Source of the DNA: Hirsutella rhossiliensis | Lineage: Eukaryota; Ascomycota; Sordariomycetes; Hypocreales; Ophiocordycipitaceae | Assembly: GCF_020360975.1 (NCBI RefSeq) | Contig: NW_025408672.1 | Location: 1,922,001 to 1,986,000 of the forward strand | Length of the DNA stretch: 64,000 nt | Reading direction: 5' to 3' | Part shown: positions 36,576-48,690 of the stretch, one piece after another | Layout: every line of letters starts with the position of its first letter | Numbering within the stretch: the stretch's first letter is position 1 | Translations under genes and position numbers: made by a program | The notes under the pieces: generated by a model | What the model was told of the DNA's origin: nothing | What the model saw: the letters and a program-made list of their open reading frames with translations, nothing else | Databases searched by the model: none

Positions 36576-37217
36576 AGAAAATTTAAAACGATAAGGTAAT
36601 AAGAAAAGCGCTTATAAATATCTTAGCTACTATAGTTATCCTTTAATTAAATAGTTAGATAGTACCTTAGTTATTAGTTAGGTTTTAGTATACTTCTTAT
36701 AATAATTATAGATTTTTATCTTTATTACCTTTTCCTCCCTAGCTCCTTTTTACCTCTTCCTTTTTTAGTTAAATTATCGTTTTTAGGGCTCCTATATAGA
36801 GATCCTTTTTTACTTTACTAAGTTATAGTAGCTAAACCTCGATTATATACCTTAGGCCTTTCTTAGGTATCTATAATCGCTCTTCTTCCTCTTCCTAGCT
36901 TTAATCCTTCTAAGGTTTATTAAGGAGTTATTATAACTATAATACTATTTAATCTAAGGCTTCTTTACTTAGTAAGAGTAGTAAATTATCTACTTTATCT
37001 ATTATTTCTTCTTTCCTCCTCTTATTAAGAGTAATCTTATCTTAGAGTAACTAGTTATTCTTAGTAAAGTACTACTAACCTTCTTTATCCTTTTTAAACT
37101 TCTTTAAATAGTCTCTTAGGATTATCTTATTAAGTACGATTCTATTTAAAGTCTTAATCCTATACGCCCTAAACTACTCTAAGCGTAATACTATTTAAAA
37201 GGGACCGTTCTACCCTA
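36576..37217 (-). pseudogene. gypsy-A copy 2 pol C-terminus
   Basis: Inverted homologue of about 21143-21783 (integrase C-terminal tail, Lys/Arg-rich). Cut off at the junction with copia-2. Confidence 0.65.
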
Positions 37218-38498
37218 TCTATAGCGTATACCTTATAGCTATAGGCACGAAGGTAGGCTAGCGAGGCCCTTTTTTTTATAAAAAGCTTAAGGGGTAATTT
37301 CTAGTTTATTCCTTAGGTCTTAAAAAAGGTTTCTAGGTCCCTATAGTCCCTTAGGCCCTTAGGGTCCCTTAAGGTCCTTTTCTATAAGTAATAAGCGATC
37401 TTAACGACTTCCCTTTAAAGGTTATATAGAAGCTTTATAGTAAGTCTTATTATATAAGCCCTTTCTATTATAGTACCCCTTAATATTTCTACCCCTCCGT
37501 TCTAGGCCTAGGTATTCGGTGCTAATAGGAGGGGTAAAATACTACTTTTTTATAGCTAATTTATAATATCTTTTATAAATAGCTCTCTATTAAACCGTAT
37601 TATTTTTACCTTATAGTTAAAGTAGGATTTTATTTAGTTAAAAAAGTCTTAAAAGGTAAACTAGTTATACTTACTTAAGTAGGTCCGTAAGAAATAAGGG
37701 AAAACTATCCCTAAAAAAGCATCTATAAAAACTATTACCTTAATAAAGCTTTCTTAGTTCTTAGAGATATTAGTTTAATTAACTTAAATTTCCTTATATA
37801 GCTAGTCTAGCTATAAAGGGGTTTATCTAGAAATTCGTCTCTTAGTCTTTCCTTAGCTATAGTATTTATATTCGATAGTCTTTAGGCCCCTTATTTATAC
37901 GCCTTATTATTAGCTTAGCTTATATAAAGCTAAGGGGCCTAGGTAACTAAGTCGTGTATACTAAAGAAGGCCGTCTCCTTAAGCTACTAAAAGAGGGTCC
38001 TTAGAACCTACCCTTCTTTAAGTAAGGAAAGCTAACTTCTTAATAGATTCCTTCCTAGGGATAGGTCGGAATTTAAGAATAAATTAACCGAATTCCTCCT
38101 TAATAAGCTTAATAGTCTAATTCTTTTAGACTAGCTTTATAGGCTTAGACGTTATATCCTAGAAGTTTCCTTCCTCTTAAAGAAAGTAAAAGGAAATTTA
38201 GCTCGTTAAAAATTAAGGGTAAAAAGCTACCCTTTTTCGTTAAAGAATTTATATAGACCTATTAGGTAATTTTATCGTACATTTTACCCTTCTATATCCC
38301 TCTATCTATATAGTTAATTCCCTAGTAATAAGATATTCCTTTTATACCTTCTTAAAAGACTAGAATCATAAGAGTATATTATAGATATTAAGGGAAGTAC
38401 TAGAGTTAAGGATAGCTAATTTTTATATAGGATAATTAAAGGGCTTTAATAGTTAGTCTTAGCTTTATTAATCTATAAGGAAAATAAAAGCTAGATTT
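37218..38498 (-). pseudogene. copia-2 copy 3, integrase-region fragment
   Basis: Matches 53820-55045 of the full-length minus copia-2. It carries the integrase core (minus strand, block QNGGVKR in the copies near 37500 and 54070) and sequence toward gag. The RT, RNase H and 3' LTR of this copy are missing because the block starts at the 37217 breakpoint. The copy is interrupted at 38498 by the plus-strand copia-2 and resumes at 45559. Confidence 0.75.
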
Positions 38499-38982
38499 TA
38501 TTATAAAGCGTAGCTTAATTTCGTAGTTCTTAAAGATATCCCTTAATATAAGGGACTAAGGAAGCTAAAAACACCTAGTATAAAAGAAGGAAGAAGGAGC
38601 TAAAAAGAAGTATAGAAAGGAGGGTAGGGGTATAAAGGGAAGTAGAAGTAGCGATAGCTTCCTATAAAGGTAGTAAGAGATAAGATAGATATACTAGTAA
38701 CGGCTAAAAAAGAAGGGAAAAACTAATAAAAAGCTTAGTAGTTAAAGGGATATTAATAGCTTCTTTAAGTAGGATCTTTTTTATTAATTAAGATACTAAA
38801 TAAGTATAAAGAAGGGCGTTAAATAAAGGAAAGAAGGATAATTAAGGAAATATAATAATTACTCCCTTACCTTTATTACTATTCTTATAAGAATTAAATC
38901 TCTTTGCCTTACCTATCTAACCCCTTACTTTTAAATTTACCTTTATATATTTTATATACTTCTTATATCCTTTTTTATAAGA
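38499..38982 (+). repeat. copia-2 plus copy 5' LTR
   Basis: Starts tattataaagcg, corresponding to TGTCATGAAGCG in the least mutated copy; ends ttataaga. A short open frame at 38904-39125 overlaps the LTR and leader and is not a gene. Confidence 0.88.
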
Positions 38983-38997
38983 GTTATAAGCTTAGGA
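38983..38997 (+). promoter_or_regulatory. copia-2 primer-binding site
   Basis: GTTATAAGCTTAGGA follows the LTR. The full-length minus copy has GTTATAAGCCTGGGA at the same place. Like copia-1, this fits the initiator-tRNA anticodon arm (half-tRNA primer). Confidence 0.6.
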
Positions 38998-39139
38998 GGA
39001 ATAGAATTCCTATACCTTCTAGCTACTATAAAAGGCACCTTTCTTATATCCTTTATAGCTTCCTTTTACCCCTCTTACTAAATAAGCCGATTTTTAACTA
39101 TCTTTTCTACCCTCTCTCTCTATAAAGATATCGAAAAAC

Positions 39140-40440
39140 TACTCTTTTACTATCCCTATAGTCTATAAGACGATTCTTATAAAGCCCTAAGATTAAGATA
39201 AGTAAGTAAAAGAGCTATAGGCTTATATAGATAGAACTATCTATAATTTAGTCTTCTTTAATAAGTAGGACCCTCTTAAGCCCCCTCTTTATCCTAAGGT
39301 AATAGAATCTATAGAGGGAGCTTCCCTCTTCTTTAAGCTAACCTCTATATAGTAAAGAGCTTTTTCTACTACCTTAAGCGACTACGAGAGATACCGAAAG
39401 GAGTACCTCTATAAGATAAAGTAACTAACTACTATATATATAGCGATAATAAAATCCGTTAATACTATAAAGCTAATCTCTCTTTAAAAGGAAGAAACTC
39501 TTAGGTAGTAGCTTTTAAAGCTTAAGACCTTAATAGCTCCCTTAAGGGGCTATATAACTAACTATATTAAGAAGACTTATACGGCCTACCTAAGAGCCTT
39601 TTTTACTAGGAACCTACTAGCTTCTTTATAGCTAGCTAAGTAGGAAGAAATCCTTAAAGAAGCTAACTAATACTTCCTTATAAAAGCTCTTTCTAGCTAA
39701 TAGCTATAGGATATATCTCTATTAATAAAGCCTATTAATAACGGTTACTTAACTATCTTTTAAGAGGCTAGCTAGGAACTAAATAAAGAGGCTGCTAGAG
39801 TATAATAGTAAGTAGTCTTATTCCTTTATAGCTAGTACTTAACTTAAATAGTTCGACCTATAGCCCTTATTACTATGGCCCCCGCTACTACTACTACTGC
39901 TATAGCTATTGCTCTTTTAGTTCCTCCTCCCTTAAGAGCATTAATACTATCTTTAATAGCTGCCCTAGGCCCGGCCCTAGCTCCGCCTCTTACTCTAGGC
40001 CCGGCCCCGGTCCCGTTAGTTAGACCGGCCCGACTAGTCCCTTAATAGACCTTTTAGTCCGTTAGTTAAAAAATTAGGGAACTAGTCGAAATCGAACCTC
40101 TTCGATAAAATTAGTAATAAGGGGTAAAAAGAGGAGGTTTTTAAGTAAACCTTTTAAAAAGGGATAAGGATTCCTTAAAGAGATAATATATAAAGAGGAA
40201 TCGACCTACCTACTAAGTATATAAAAAGCCTTATTAGCTAGAAGACTACTAATAGGTCTTTAAGGAAAACTAACTTAAAGGAGTTAACCCTTTAAAGAAG
40301 CTATAAGAAATAGTATAATAGTCTCTTAAGGAGGACCCCTTTTATAGAAAAAGATAGACGAGATTTAGGTTACTAAGAAATAGTAACTAATAACGCTACT
40401 ACCTTTATTTAAGCTATAAATTTAAGGAAAAATCGTTAGT
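39140..40440 (+). pseudogene. copia-2 gag (plus copy)
   Basis: Translation shows a helical N-terminal part (PLYPKVIESIEGASLFFKL near 39280-39340, then LSDYERYRKEYLYKIK near 39380-39430). Next comes a Gln-rich helix (EAARV followed by three TAG/TAA codons) and a Pro/Ala-rich linker near 39880-40015. A basic Arg/Lys-rich C-terminus follows. I see no CCHC zinc knuckle, unlike copia-1. Nonsense codons sit at Gln. Homologues lie at 45590-47000 (minus), 47497-48300 (plus fragment) and 55080-56500 (minus). Confidence 0.6.
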
Positions 40441-43400
40441 ATAGTAATCCCGGCCTTTATCTTCCCTATAGATTAATAAAGCTAAAACTAACCGTTAGAG
40501 CCCTTTAATTATCCCCTACGAAAATTAGCTATCCTTAACTCTAGTACTTTCCTCGATATCTATAATATACTTTCTCGATTCTAGTCTTTTAAGAAGGTAT
40601 AGAGGGAATACCTTATTACTAGGGAATTAACTATATAGATAGAGGGATATAGAAGGGTGAATTTTACGATAAAATTACTTAATAGGACTATATAAATTCT
40701 TCGATAAAAAAGGGTAGCTTTTTACCCTTAATTTTTAACTAGCTTAATTTCCTTCTACCTTCTTTAAAAGGAAGAAATCTTCTAGGATATAATATCTAAG
40801 CCTATAAGGCTAGTCTAAAAGAGTTAGACTATTAAGCTTATCGAGGAAAAGTTTAGTTAATTTATTCTTCAATTCTAACTTATTTATAAGAAGGAACTAC
40901 TTAAGAAGTTAGCTTTCCCTACTAAGAGGAATAGGTCTACTTTAAAGGACCCTCTTTTAATAGCCTAAGGAGATAGTCTTCTTTAATACGTATAACTTAG
41001 TTACCCGGGCCCCTTAGCTTTATATAAACTAGGCCTATAATAGGTAGAAGAATATACCCTTATATTCCTATTTTACTATTATAAAGAAATAATAGGTATA
41101 GGGAGGCTCTATAAAATAAACTAGTAAAAGGAGAGGCTCTATAATATAGTCTAAGGGAATAACCCTTTAAGATAAAAGACCTTTACTAGATATCTATACC
41201 TTCCTTTAGGAAAGGCGGGTTATGATAAGCCTATCCTAATAAAATAAAATATATATAAAATATATAAGTCGATTACGAGTAGAACGGATACCCTATTACC
41301 TATTTTAGCCTAGCGGTTCTAAAGATATCCGCGATATAAGAATAGGTAGGGCATAGAATATTCTAGTTAAATCTACTACTTATACTAAAACCTATAGTCT
41401 TACGTTAATTATTACGTTATAATTAGACTACCTACTAAGTTAGGAGGATATACTATAGATAGAGCTTTTTAAGTAATATAAAATATACTAGAAAGCTAAC
41501 TAATTAGTCTACTAGTAAGCGAGTAATAGTCTATAAAAGATAAAGGATTTCCCTAGGAGTAGTAGATAGAATAAGTAAGTTTATAAGTATCCTTTATAAC
41601 GCTATTCTTTTAATATATTATTTAGCCCCTTTTATACTTATTATAAATTCCGGACGAAATCCTGCCCTATACTCCTTCGACCGATCTTTCTACTTACGTT
41701 ATTAATTACCTAATACTACGCTTATTACTTATACCTTCTTATAATAAGGCGTATAAATAAAGGGCCTAAAAACTATTAAATATAAATACTATAGCTAAGG
41801 AAAGACTAGAAGACGAATTTCTAGACGGACCCCTATATAGCTAGACTAGCTATATAAGAAAATTTAGGTCGATTAGACTAATATCTCTAAGAACTAAGAA
41901 AGCTTTATTAAGGTAATACTTTTTATAAACGCCTTTTTAAGGATAGTTTCCCTTTATTTCTTATAGACCTACCTAAGTAAGTATAACTAGTTTACCTTCT
42001 AGGACTTTATTAACTAGATATAATCCTACTTTAGCTATAAGGTAAAGAAGATACGGTCTAATAGAGAGCTATTTATAAAGGATATCTTAAATTAGCTTTA
42101 AAAAGGGGGCATTTTACCCCTTCTATTAGCACTAAATACCTAGGCCTAGAACGGAGGGGTAGAAAGATTAAGGGGTACTATAATAGAAAGGGCCTATATA
42201 ATAAGACTTATTATAAGGCTTCTATATAACCTTTAAAGGGAAATCGTTAAGACCGCCTATTACCTTTAGAACCGGACCCCTTAGGACCTTAAGGACCTTA
42301 GAGGGGCTACCTAAGAAATAAACTAGAAATCCTCCCTTAAGCTCTTTATAAAAAAGAGGGCCTCGCTAGCCTACCTTTATACCTATAGCTATAAGGTATA
42401 TATAATAACTGCCTAAATATAGCTAAAAAGGAAGAAGAAAAGAAAGCTTAATCTTAGAGCCTTTATTAGTTACCTTATTAGTTATATTTCTATAAATATC
42501 TTCTAAATTTAGATTCCTTTCCAATAAAAGGTTATTTTAACTAAGGATATAATTTTTAACGAATCTAGCTTCTTTAATAGAAAGAGGGATTAATAGCCCC
42601 TTTTACTTTTATAATATTAGCTAATTTAAAAGATCTAAATTCCCCCTTCTTAATAGTCTTAAGAAGAGGCCCTAAATAAGGAAATAAAAGAAGAAACTAA
42701 TATTAACGTAATCGAGGATAACGCTAACTTTAAAGAAGAAAAGGAAGCTACTAAATTAAATAATCTAAATAAAGAAGGAGACTATAAGAAAGTAGTAGAG
42801 CTAGAATACGCCTACCTCCTTATACCTCCTTCTATACAAAAAGAAGATCTAAAAGTAGCTTTCTCTATTAATCTTCCTATCTTAACCCTTAAGGGGTAGG
42901 AAAGGCACCTCTCTTAAAGGAATACCTAGCTGCCTTTTTATCTTTACTTTAAGAAGTAAAGGAAGGTATAGGGCCCGATATAGTTACTAAAGAAGACTAA
43001 CCTCTCTTTTATTTTTATTGTTTTTCTAACTTCTACTTAACGCTAATAAAAGACGGTTCTTATAAAGTATTTATAGTAGGCTGGCTTTTTAAGCTACTAT
43101 TAGTAAGGAAGGTATATAAAAGAGACCTCCTAGACCTATTAGTAAACTAAAAGTAGCTAGAAAAACACCCTTATAAAGACTAGTTTTTCTAGGCCTAGAA
43201 AGACTACCTAGCTTTATATAAAGAGATAGGGTCTTTTAAAGAGGTCTTTAAGGAAAGGGTAAGAGGAAAATAGGTCCCTAGCTATAAGTAGGTCTTTATC
43301 TATAAAACTAATAAATATAGCTTCCTTTAAAAGTATAAAGCCTAGCTAGTTATCTATAGGAATTAATAGGAAAAAGGGGATTTACCTACTAAGGTAACTA

Positions 43401-45050
43401 CCTTAGTAGGGATATCTTTTTAGACCCTTATAGCTATAGTAGTAGAATTCGACCTCGAACTTAATTATATAAATATAGTTAATACCTTTATTAACTACCT
43501 ACTTAAGGAAGAAGAAGTTATCTATATATAACTTCCTCTTAGTTTCTAATAGCTAGGAAAGGTTCTATAGCTTAGGAAAGCTTTATATAGATTATAAAGA
43601 TCGCCCTTTCTTTAGTAATAGTATTAAATAGGTTCCCTTAAAGCCCTAGGCTTTAAGAAAGTCCCTTAGGAACTATATATAATATAAAAGGGAAAAATTA
43701 TAGTCTTTTTTTATATCGACGATATTATCTAAGCTTACTTAAAAGAGGAAGAAGTAATTACTAAGGAGGCTATAAAAGGCCTATAATAAAAGTATAAGAT
43801 AACTAAGCTAGGGGAGCTAAAGTAGTTCCTAGGGATATAAATCCTTTAAAATAGATCCTAACGGACTATCTAGCTTACCTAGGACGCCTATATCGATAAG
43901 GTCGCTTATAAATTCCTCCTTAATTCCCTTAATAAGAAGCTTCCCTCTATACTTATATTAAACGAAGAGCTTTTACTTAATACGTCCTTTTAAGCTAAGG
44001 AGTAAGAGAAATACTAATATTAATAAAAGGTAAGCTCCTTACTTTTTTTAGCTATTTCTACTAAACTAGATATCTCTTTTACGGTCTCCTAGCTAGCTAA
44101 GTATAACTATAATCCTAGCCCTAGGTATTAAGAAGAAGTAAATAAAGCTATCCTTTATCTCTATTTAATAAGATTATACGGTCTATACTTAGGAGGGTAG
44201 GAAAGGAAACTAGCTACTAAAATCTTTCTTTATTTAAGCGATTCGTCCTTTATAGATAATTCCTTAAATAGAAAGAGCTTATAAGGGTATATTATATCCC
44301 TTTCTAAAGGAACTATTACTTAGAGAGCTTAAAAGTAAGCTACTATTATAACTTTAAGTATAAAGGTAGAGCTACTAGCTCTTTTAAAAGCGTTAAAAAA
44401 GCGATTTTCCTTAGCTAGCTATTAATATCTCTATAACTATAAATCCCGACCCTATTAACTATAAAATATAATAATATATAGACTATATAAATTCTTATAG
44501 AAAATAGTAAGCTATTAACCTAGCTATAGTATATCGATATTTATTAGTATTAGTTATACTAAGAGGTCTAAAAAGGACTTATTTCTATTTAATAGGTTTT
44601 AATAGTATTAATAAAAGCTAATAGTCTTATAAAGCCCCTACTAAAGTAAAAGATAGCTATCTTTTTATAGTAAATTAAGCTAGTAGACGTTTAAGAGAAG
44701 CTTTCCTTAAAAACCCGCCTTAAGAGTCTATAAGAGAAGCTAATAGTATATAGGAGGAAGGAGATATCTATAGCTAAAGAGAAGAATTAGGACTTATCTT
44801 AAAGGAGGGCCCCTAGCTTAATTAGGACTTATTCTTCTTAAAGGCCCCCTTTTTAAGGACTTATCCTTAAAGAAGCCCCCTTTTTTATAAGACTTAATTT
44901 CCTCCTTAAAGCCCCTTTTTCCTAAAGTAAGTCTAAAAGAGCCTAGGGCTAAAACCTAGATTTCTTAAGTAAGGGATAAGAATAGAGCTAAGAACCTCCT
45001 TTATACGCTTACTAGGCTAAAGCTATATTAGCTATGCCCTTAAGGGGTAA
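40441..45050 (+). pseudogene. copia-2 pol (plus copy), interrupted by a solo LTR
   Basis: Protease region before 41040 is poorly readable. Integrase sequence resumes at 41749, with the core block near 42110-42160 corresponding to NTQAQNGGVKR in the family. RT about 43000-43950 includes YKQVFIYKTNKY and the active site Y-I-D-D at 43712-43723, with both Asp intact. RNase H about 44230-44560 contains SSFIDNS, NRKSLQGYI and a TxxVELLAL block (the usual STEAE). Pol ends before the polypurine tract. Dead: many TAA/TAG. Confidence 0.78.
41045..41743 (+). repeat. Solo LTR of an unassigned retrotransposon family
   Basis: A 699-bp insertion in copia-2 pol, defined by comparing the interrupted sequence with intact 54440-54500 (reverse complement). 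It begins tagaagaatata and ends ccttcttata. Flanks atagg (41040-41044) and ataag (41744-41748) fit one 5-bp duplication with a G-to-A change. Its right two thirds match 12395-12872. No internal region is present in the window, so the parent family is unknown. Confidence 0.75.
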
Positions 45051-45059
45051 GCTATAGGT

Positions 45060-45068
45060 AAGGGGGTA
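45060..45068 (+). promoter_or_regulatory. copia-2 plus copy polypurine tract
   Basis: Purine-rich taaggggg run (taggtaagggg) just before the 3' LTR. Confidence 0.55.
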
Positions 45069-45553
45069 TATTATAAAGCATAGCTTAGTTTTATAGTTCT
45101 CGGAGATATCCCTTAGTATAAAGGACTAAGGAAGCTAAAAACACTTAGTATAAAAGAAGGAAGAAGGAGCTAAAAAGAAGTATAGAAAGGAGGGTAGGGG
45201 TATAAGGGGAAGTAAAAGTAGCGATAGCTTCTTATAAAGGTAGTAAGAGATAAGATAGATATACTAGTAACGGCTAGAAAAGAAAGGAAAAACTAGTAAA
45301 AAGCTTAGTAGTTAAAAAGATATTAATAGCTTCTTTAAGTAAGATCTTTTTTATTAATTAAGATACTAGATAGGTATAAAAAGAGGCGTTAGATAAAAGA
45401 AAGAAGGATAATTAAGGAAATATAATAATTACTCCCTTACCTTTATTACTACTCTTATAAGAATTAAATCTCTCTACCTTACTTATCTAACCCCTTACTT
45501 TTAACTTTACCTTTATATATTTTTATATACTTTTTATATCTCTCTTTATAAGA
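45069..45553 (+). repeat. copia-2 plus copy 3' LTR
   Basis: 485 bp, pairing with 38499-38982 and followed by gattt (45554-45558). Confidence 0.88.
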
Positions 45554-45558
45554 GATTT

Positions 45559-47010
45559 ACTATACTAACGAATTTTTCTTAAATTTATAGCTTAAATAAG
45601 GGTAGTAGCGTTAGTTACTATTTCTTAGTAACCTAAATCTTATCTATCCTCTTTTATAATAAGGGGTCCTCCTTAAGAGACTATTATACTATTTCTTATA
45701 GCCTTTTTAAAGGGTTAATTCCTTTAGGTTAGTTTTCCTTAAAGACCTACTAGTAGTCTTTTAGCCGATAGGGCTTTTTATATACTTAGTAGGTAGGTCG
45801 ATTCTTCCTTATTTATTTCTTTAAGGAATCCTTATCCCGGTCTAGAAGGTCTACTTAAAAACCCCTTCTTTTTACCTCTTATTACTAATTTTAACGAAGA
45901 GGTTCGATTTTAGCTAGTTCCTTAAATTTTCGACTAATAAACTAAAAGATTTAGTAGGGGACTATTTAGGCTAGTCTAACTAATAAGACCTAGCTTAGAG
46001 TAAGATATATAGCTAGGGCCGGGGCTATAGCTATAGTTAACGATAGCATTAAGGCTCTTAAGGGAGGAGGAGCTAAAAGGGCCATAGCTATAGTAGTAGT
46101 AGCGGGGGCTATAGTAATAAGGGCTATAGTAGCTATAGGTCGAACTATCTAGGTTAAGTGCTAGCTATAAAGGAATAAGACTACTTACTATTATACTTTA
46201 ATAGCCTCTTTATTTAGTTCTTAGCTAGCTTCTTAAAAGATATTTAAGTAACCGTTACTAATAAGGTTATTAGTAGAGATATATCTTATAGCTACTAGCT
46301 AGAAAGGGCTTTTATTAAGAAGTATTAATTAGCTTTTATAAAGATTTCTTCTTACTTAGCTAGCTATAAAGAAGCTAGTAGGTGTCTAGTAAAAAAGGCT
46401 CCTAGGTATACTATATAGGTCTTCTTAATATAGTTAGTTATATAGCCCCTTAAGAGAGCTATTAAGGTTTCGAGCTTTAAAAGCTACTACCTATAAGTCT
46501 TTTCCTCTTAAAAAAAGATTAGCTTTATAGTATTAATAGATTCTATTATTAGTAAATATATAGTAGTTAATAGCTTTATCTTATAAAGGTATTTCTTATA
46601 GTAACTATTATAGTTACTTAAGGTAGTAGAAAAAGCTCTTTATTATATAAAGATTAGCTCGAAGAAGAGGGAAGCTCTCTTTATAGAATCCATTACCTTA
46701 AGATAAAGAGGGGGCTTAAGAGGGTCCTACCTATTAAAGAAGACTAAATTATAAATAGTTTTATTTATATAAGCTTCTAGCTCCTTTACCTACTTATCTT
46801 AATCTTAGGGCTCTATAAGAATCGTTTTATAGACTATAAGGGTAGTAGAGTTATTTTTCGTTATTATTATAAAAGAGGGGGGTAGAAAAGTTAGTTAAAA
46901 ATCAGCCTTTTTAGTAAGAAGGGGTAAAAGGGAGCTATAAGGGATACTAAAAAGGTACCTTTTATAATAGTTAGAAGGTATAAAAGTATGATTCCTCCTA
47001 GGCTTATAAC
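45559..47010 (-). pseudogene. copia-2 copy 3, gag part
   Basis: Resumes copy 3 after the nested plus element: actatactaacga at 45559 matches 55064 in the full-length minus copy. Carries gag on the minus strand through to the primer-binding site beside 47011 (rc of ggcttataac). Includes the Ala/Pro-rich linker near 46010-46140. RIP-degraded. Confidence 0.72.
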
Positions 47011-47496
47011 TCTTATATAAAGAGATATAAAAAGTATATAAAAATATATAAAGGTAAAAGTAAAAGTAAAGGGATAGATAGGTAGGGCTAAGCTATTTAA
47101 TTCTTATAGGGGTAGTAATTAAGGTAAGGGAGTAATTATTATATTACCTTAATTCTCCTTCTTTCCTTTATCTAACGCCCCTCTTTATACCTATCTAGCA
47201 TCTTAATTAATAAAGAAAATCCTACTTAAAGAAGCTATTAATATCCCTTTAACTACTAAGCTTTTTATTAGTTTTTCCCTTCCTTTTTTAGCCGTTACTA
47301 GTATATCCGTCTTATCTCTTACTACCTTTATAGGATACTATCGCTACTTATACTTCCTTTTATACCTCTACCTTCCTTTCTATACCTCTTTTTATCTCCT
47401 TCTTCCTTTTTCTATATTAAGTGTTTTTAGCTTCCTTAGTCCCTCTTACTAAGGGATATCTCTAAGAACTATAAAATTAAGCTATACTTCGCGATA
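47011..47496 (-). repeat. copia-2 copy 3 5' LTR
   Basis: 486 bp, minus orientation, ending cttcgcgata on the plus strand. Its 3' partner is lost at the 37217 breakpoint. Confidence 0.83.
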
Positions 47497-48690
47497 GTAA
47501 TAGTTACTTAGCTATCTCTTAAAAATCTAGCTAAGAACTAAATAAAGAAGCTACTAAAGTATAATAATAAGTAGTCTTATTCCTTTATAGCTAGTACTCG
47601 ACCTAGATAGTATAACCTACTACCCTTATAGCTACTATAGCCCTTCTTACTATAGCCCTTACTAATACTATTACTTTATTAGCGCTTCCTCTTTTAAGAG
47701 CCTTAATACTATTTTTAATTATAGCTACTATCTTAGCCTTAGCTCTACTTACTATTCTAGGCCTAGCCTTAGTAGTCCGTTTAAACTAGCTAGTCCCTTA
47801 ATAGACCTATTAGTTTATTAGTTAGAAAATTAAGGAACTAGTTAAGCTAGAACCTTATTAAAATTAGTAATAAGGTATAAAAAGAAAGGGGTTTTAAGCT
47901 AATCTTTTAAAAAAGGATAATTCCTTAAAGAAACTAAGAAATAATAAAAGTCGCCTTACTTACTTAGTATATAAAAAGCTCTACTAACTTAAAGACTATT
48001 ATTAGATCTTTAAGGAACTTTAACTTTCTAAACTAACGCCCTTTAAGAGGCTAGAAAAAACTATTAAAAAGTCTCTTAAGGAGGACCCTTTATTATAAAA
48101 GAAGATAAACGAGATCTAAGTTACTAGATAATAGTAACTAACGCCCCTACCCTTTTTTAAGCTATAAATTTAAAGAAAGATTCTTATTATAATAAATATA
48201 GCCTTTATCCTCTTTATAAATTAATACTACTACCTATTAAGACCCTTTAATTATCCCTTATAAAAATTAGCTATATTTAATTTTAGTTCTTCCTTTAATA
48301 TCTATAATACCCTTTTATAGTATAAAAGGATATAAAAGGGTAAATTCTATAATAAAAATACTTAATAGATCTATATAAATTCTTTAATAAAAAGTAGTAG
48401 CTTTTTACCCTTAACTTTTAATACGCTTAATTTCCTTTTACTTTCTTTAAGAGAGGAATATCTTTTAAGATATATTTTCTAAGCTTATATAGCTAGTCTA
48501 AAAGAATTAAACGATTAAGCTTATTAAGGAAAATTTAGTTAATTTATTCTCGAATTCTAACTTATTTATAAGAAAGAACCTCTTAAGAAGTTAGCTTTCC
48601 TTATTTAAAGGAATATATTTATTATAAAAGACCCTCTTTTAATAGCTTAAAAAGATAGTCTTCTTTAATATATATAACTTAGTTACTTAA
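47497..48690 (+). pseudogene. copia-2 copy 4, gag fragment
   Basis: Plus-strand homologue of 39755-41000 with many additional transitions. It starts abruptly at the copy 3 LTR and stops at the gypsy-C LTR, so it is the oldest visible host layer here. Contains the gag linker and the start of the downstream region. Confidence 0.7.

Larger units (their letters stand above)
31797..37217 (-). mobile_element. gypsy-A copy 2, minus strand, 5'-truncated
   Basis: Colinear inverted copy of 21150-26569, with positions mapping as about 58,359 minus the copy 1 coordinate. It keeps the 3' LTR, polypurine tract, accessory ORFs a and b, the (TA)n run and the pol C-terminus. It stops at 37217, where copia-2 sequence begins. 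Gag, RT and most of integrase are missing. More TAA/TAG stops and transitions than copy 1 in places. Confidence 0.88.
38499..45553 (+). mobile_element. copia-2 plus-strand full-length element (nested, holds a solo LTR)
   Basis: LTRs 38499-38982 and 45069-45553 are about 485 bp, with a 5-bp duplication gattt at 38494-38498 and 45554-45558. It lies inside copy 3 of the same family in opposite orientation. The internal region holds gag and pol in copia order. A 699-bp solo LTR of another family is inserted at 41045-41743. RIP-mutated, but the RT active site is intact. Confidence 0.9.

Noticed and set aside
38904..39125. 73-aa open frame on the plus strand
   Set aside because: Lies across the copia-2 5' LTR and leader; low-complexity Leu/Tyr/Pro composition and no family resemblance.
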